A stretch of DNA of 8,300 bases from Chitinispirillaceae bacterium (GTDB lineage: Bacteria > Fibrobacterota > Chitinivibrionia > Chitinivibrionales > Chitinispirillaceae): positions 1-8,300 of the forward strand of contig JAFGOU010000384.1 of NCBI GenBank assembly GCA_016926315.1, given 5' to 3'. Each line of letters opens with the position of its first letter. Position 1 is the stretch's first letter. The notes under the pieces were generated by a model, which was not told the origin of the DNA, ran no database searches, and saw only the letters and a program-made list of their open reading frames with translations. Positions 6,186 to 8,300 of this stretch are shown piece by piece. The translations under genes were made by a program, and so were the position numbers.

Positions 6186-6599
6186 TTAATGAATGGAATG
6201 CAGGTTGAGAACCGGTACACCTTGCGTTGTCGCCTGTGCGGCCCGGGCCGTGTCTGGGCCGGCGCGGTCGCTTCGCGCGACACTGCCGGAATCCGCGCGA
6301 ACCTTCTTGCGGTCGGCATGGATCTTTCTGTCGTTGCCCGATTGCTGGATATTCCGGAACAACGGCTGCAGCTTCTTTATATCGAACATCTCACCTGCCG
6401 AACCTTTTTCAATGAGAAAGAACGATCCCCTGGTCGTGGGCGTGTTGATATTCCCGGAACTGGTTGGTATGTACGGCAGAGGAACATACCCGCCGCCGCA
6501 GCCGGATGACGGTGCATACAAACACAGGAGAAACAGGCTGACGCCGGAAACGAACAATCCGCACCGTTTCCTCTTGCCGTTCTTTGCGATCGTTATCAT
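6186..6599 (-). CDS. Small probable lipoprotein, function unknown
   Basis: 137 aa from the ATG at 6599. This start is preferred over an upstream one at 6629 because GGGAGGG lies 3 bases ahead and it avoids overlap with the preceding gene. The N-terminus has a very basic segment (KNGKRKR) followed by a hydrophobic helix (14-29) and SSGCGGG (Cys34). This is a non-canonical lipobox, with Ser where Leu is usual, so lipidation is plausible but unproven. The mature part has a Pro/Ser/Thr-rich stretch, then FFLIEKGSAGEMFDIKKLQPLF (55-76 as a region), and a basic, low-complexity tail. No family is recognised. It sits 20 bases after the 366-aa barrel-like gene and 32 bases before the 330-aa barrel gene, suggesting an envelope role linking these proteins. 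Confidence 0.62.
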   Translation of the reverse strand: MITIAKNGKRKRCGLFVSGVSLFLLCLYAPSSGCGGGYVPLPYIPTSSGNINTPTTRGSFFLIEKGSAGEMFDIKKLQPLFRNIQQSGNDRKIHADRKKVRADSGSVARSDRAGPDTARAAQATTQGVPVLNLHSIH

Positions 6600-6602
6600 A
6601 AT

Positions 6603-6609
6603 CCCTCCC
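6603..6609 (-). promoter_or_regulatory. Strong ribosome binding site (GGGAGGG)
   Basis: GGGAGGG on the minus strand, followed by ATT and then ATG at 6599. It decides the start of the small lipoprotein-like gene and supports that gene being real. Confidence 0.6.
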
Positions 6610-6619
6610 GTCGCGCGCC

Positions 6620-7720
6620 CTACCACCATACATGCAGGTTAAGCGCGTACCGGTGCTTGTTGTAGGTATACCCGTGGGAATACCTTTTATTGATAATGAT
6701 GTATTCAGGCCGCACACTGACGTTCCGGTTGATATTCAGTATGAACATCGCATCGCCTATCATTTCGTCCTGACCGAGCCTTTCGTTCTGCCGGATGGGA
6801 TCAGGAAAGGTGTAAATGTCATTGCGGGATTCATAGTGGACATAGTCGAACATGATGAGGAACCCATACCGTTCGGTGAAGTACTGGTTTTCCCAGCGCG
6901 ACGTAAGTTTCAGCTTATGGTAACTGTTCGCGCTGAATACGATATCGGAATTGCGCTCGTATTCAATCGCGGCCTCCGAGTATCCGTATTTGAAAGAACC
7001 CCGCCTGGCTCCCAGGGTGAGGCCGTACCCCTGTTCGCTGAGATTGGGGTTGAGCAGGTTTACCGTTCCATCCGCGGATCGGGCCGGAAGGTTGTAGTAC
7101 CGATCGCTGAAGGCGTACGGCACGACAAAATAGCGCGTATTGAATTTTCCCAGCCAGATGGTCGTCAGTTCGTACTTATAAAAATCATAATCTTTCCCGG
7201 CTTTGTCGGAATTACGGCACCCGCCAAGCGTCGCCATGAATTTGACGATGCTTGCGGGTGTCGGGATAACATAAAAAAACGGCCGTACCCGCAGCTTATA
7301 ATTATCATACGCGCGGGTATTCCCTGAAGGATCGAAATCCGGAAACTGTTCATAAATACCATTGAGTTCCGTGCCAAGGGTGAAAATGTCGGTTAGAAAG
7401 AAATGGGACCGCACCACCGGATTTGCCATGAGCGGGTAATAGGTTCGCGCCTGGGTAACCCCGTTGTAGTGTTCGATCGTTCCGATAAAGCCCATCGTAT
7501 TGGCGATACTCTTTCCGCCGGGAAGATCTTTTTCCAGTACGATTTTAACCGCGGAAAAGGTCGCGTATTTGTCCGGGGCGGACCCGGGCAGATTGTTGGT
7601 ATATCCAACCGGGCTGAAATACACTTCTATAGGGTAGAACGGCACGTACTGCGCCAGGCAAACGGAACAAACGGAGAGTGCAACCGCGCAAACGATGATT
7701 TTCCGGCGTTTCAGAATCAT
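6620..7720 (-). CDS. Exported protein, probably an outer-membrane beta-barrel; function unknown
   Basis: 366 aa. The ATG at 7720 is chosen because it opens a clear signal peptide, MILKRRKIIVCAVALSVCSV with likely cleavage near CLA-Q (about residue 23). The frame continues upstream to an ATG at 7945, but that extension is non-membrane, unlike a signal peptide, and crosses a promoter. GGTGA lies 10 bases ahead of the chosen start. The mature protein is rich in Tyr, Phe, Asn and Arg, with repeated amphipathic strands separated by turns (GYGLTLGARRGSFKYGYSEA, RYGFLIMFDYVHYES), and ends YALNLHVWW, a C-terminal aromatic as in many barrels. Two or more Gly/Asn turns fit a barrel of a dozen or so strands. 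I do not recognise the family. It is the first gene of the envelope block and directly follows the promoter at about 7865-7894. Confidence 0.72.
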   Translation of the reverse strand: MILKRRKIIVCAVALSVCSVCLAQYVPFYPIEVYFSPVGYTNNLPGSAPDKYATFSAVKIVLEKDLPGGKSIANTMGFIGTIEHYNGVTQARTYYPLMANPVVRSHFFLTDIFTLGTELNGIYEQFPDFDPSGNTRAYDNYKLRVRPFFYVIPTPASIVKFMATLGGCRNSDKAGKDYDFYKYELTTIWLGKFNTRYFVVPYAFSDRYYNLPARSADGTVNLLNPNLSEQGYGLTLGARRGSFKYGYSEAAIEYERNSDIVFSANSYHKLKLTSRWENQYFTERYGFLIMFDYVHYESRNDIYTFPDPIRQNERLGQDEMIGDAMFILNINRNVSVRPEYIIINKRYSHGYTYNKHRYALNLHVWW

Positions 7721-7735
7721 CTGATATGTTTCACC

Positions 7736-7755
7736 ATTACCGGCTGATAGGTAAT
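7736..7755. repeat. Small leader hairpin just upstream of the barrel-like gene
   Basis: ATTACC and GGTAAT enclose an 8-base loop. On the minus strand the right arm is followed at once by the GGTGA ribosome site of the 366-aa gene, so the fold could limit ribosome access. On the plus strand the hairpin is followed by TGCTTTTTT and so resembles a weak terminator, but no plus-strand gene ends here. Confidence 0.3.
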
Positions 7756-7802
7756 TGCTTTTTTCTGGAGCGGGCTGGTGTATAGGATATTTCCATTTAC
7801 GC

Positions 7803-7818
7803 CGAATATAAATATTCG
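7803..7818. promoter_or_regulatory. Perfect 7-bp-arm palindrome in the leader (possible operator or element end)
   Basis: CGAATAT-AA-ATATTCG is a perfect inverted repeat with a 2-base centre. It lies about 50 bases downstream of the predicted -10 box and 83 bases before the barrel-like start codon. It could be a repressor operator within the transcribed leader or the hairpin of a mobile-element terminus; the sequence alone does not decide. Confidence 0.45.
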
Positions 7819-7864
7819 TGTTTCTCCCGCTTCCGCCGACCTTGCACCGACCAACTTCACAGGA

Positions 7865-7894
7865 AATATAGGTGCTCTGGCGGATTATTGTCAA
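7865..7894 (-). promoter_or_regulatory. Sigma70-type promoter for the envelope gene block
   Basis: On the minus strand TTGACA (7894-7889), an 18-base spacer and TATATT (7870-7865) make a near-consensus promoter. Transcription would start near 7858 and give a leader of roughly 137 bases before the ATG at 7720, containing the 7803-7818 palindrome and the 7736-7755 hairpin. The remaining non-coding bases between 7721 and 7948 show nothing else I can name. Confidence 0.55.
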
Positions 7895-7948
7895 ATCTGA
7901 AGATACTGGCCCTGCGGCATTGAGTTCAAGCGAAAAAAACGGCATGTA

Positions 7949-8080
7949 TCATACACCGTTCTGGCCGAAAAATGCGTAGTCAAGTGTCGGGCCTTCAGGT
8001 AAAAGCGGCCCGGTGGGTACGACCGGCGGCGCCCTAGGCGCCTCCTTCCACAATTGACAGTGCCGCAGAATTTTCTCGAT
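7949..8080 (-). pseudogene. C-terminal remnant of an IS91-like transposase
   Basis: The last 43 codons before a TGA at 7949 read IEKILRHCQLWKEAPRAPP, then a Pro-rich stretch and TLDYAFFGQNGV. The pattern I-x-KIL-x-H-x-x-LW followed by Pro/Arg-rich sequence and an aromatic-acidic end resembles the extreme C-terminus of IS91-type rolling-circle (Y1/Y2) transposases, as I recall them. Upstream of the Ile codon (8078-8080) the frame is antisense to a helicase fragment, so homology stops there: the element is truncated and has no catalytic domain here. The assignment rests on a short tail and is moderate; it could be another transposase type. Confidence 0.5.
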
Positions 8081-8082
8081 AG

Positions 8083-8300
8083 CAGCGATTAAAGCCACAT
8101 GCAATTGATGTGAAATCACCGATGGATCCAATTCATTGGTTTCTCGATGGCAAGGAAGATGTTCGGTCATCGTATTACCTTGAAGATGTTGCCACGGAGT
8201 TCCATGAACAGGATCTTGAGCTAGACTGGGCCTGCGTAACGTGGGATGCAGATTTCCGCTATAGTAGAAAAGGATGGGAACATTGGTCATTTTGCGGTGA
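8083..8300 (+). pseudogene. Fragment of a DUF2075-domain (COG3410-type) helicase-like protein
   Basis: From 8083 the plus strand reads [11 protein letters not shown], then [39 protein letters not shown] and TWDADFRY, and stays open to the window edge. This is a clear match to the C-terminal part of DUF2075 proteins, ATPases of the DNA/RNA helicase type with DVRSS-x-x-LED-x-ATEF-x-x-QGLELDW as hallmark; here the Gly of QGLELD is Asp. An in-frame TAG at 8080-8082 directly precedes the homology, no start codon or ribosome site precedes it, and the IS91-like tail abuts it. It is therefore a 5'-truncated remnant, although the rest of the gene beyond the window could not be seen. A neighbouring plus-strand frame reads LDSS just before the stop, so a small frameshift there is also possible. 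Confidence 0.75.

Noticed and set aside
6193..6642. 149-codon plus-strand frame opposite the small lipoprotein-like gene
   Set aside because: The minus strand has a strong ribosome site, a signal peptide and operon spacing; the plus-strand frame has none of these.
7736..7762. Plus-strand terminator (hairpin followed by T-run)
   Set aside because: The stem is only 6 AT-rich pairs and no plus-strand gene ends before it; a leader hairpin for the minus-strand gene is at least as likely.
7721..7945. N-terminal 75-residue extension of the 366-aa exported protein
   Set aside because: It would bury the signal peptide inside the protein and overlap the promoter and palindrome; the downstream ATG at 7720 directly opens the signal peptide.
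8081..8290. Upstream part of the minus-strand frame ending at 7949
   Set aside because: It is antisense to the DUF2075 fragment on the plus strand, whose protein match is far stronger.
1..8300. CRISPR arrays, tRNA or rRNA genes
   Set aside because: No regularly spaced direct repeats and no tRNA- or rRNA-like stretches were seen on either strand by eye.

Overview
The window looks like the chromosome of a Gram-negative (diderm) bacterium of moderately high GC. It encodes outer-membrane beta-barrel-like proteins, Sec-type and Tat-type signal sequences, a probable lipoprotein and a Rieske/cytochrome b pair. The phylum cannot be fixed from the sequence. Every intact gene lies on the minus strand, so transcription runs from right to left.

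Right edge (about 7949-8300): a scar of decayed DNA. A 43-codon tail resembling the C-terminus of an IS91-like transposase (minus strand) abuts, within a few bases, a plus-strand fragment of a DUF2075-type helicase protein that runs off the window. Between this scar and the first intact gene are a good sigma70-type promoter (TTGACA, 18 bp, TATATT), a 7-bp-arm palindrome and a small hairpin just ahead of the start codon.

Envelope block (7720 to 5161): a 366-aa exported protein, probably an outer-membrane barrel; a small lipoprotein-like protein; and a 330-aa protein with a low-complexity linker and a beta-barrel. They are closely spaced and probably form one operon. None can be given a specific function.

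Metal-transport block (5084 to 3465): a DUF1007 periplasmic protein whose predicted mature end is His-Ala-His and which carries an EF-hand-like loop, followed 3 bp later by a NicO/RcnA-type nickel/cobalt transporter.

Redox block (3359 to the left edge): the most interesting part. A Tat-signal Rieske protein, a short cytochrome b6-like membrane protein, a gluconate 2-dehydrogenase subunit 3-like protein and a GMC-family flavoprotein have overlapping ends (4, 4 and 8 bp). An unrecognised gene with an AGGAG ribosome site follows and leaves the window. The layout suggests a membrane-bound flavin dehydrogenase coupled to a reduced Rieske/cytochrome b module instead of the usual c-type cytochrome subunit. 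The cytochrome b-like protein keeps the two histidines expected to hold haem bL (bp) and lacks both for haem bH (bn). The Rieske protein lacks the Ser and Tyr that raise cluster potential. The GMC protein lacks the usual catalytic His and Asn/His. Together these point to a specialised, non-Q-cycle redox complex that I do not recognise as a described system.
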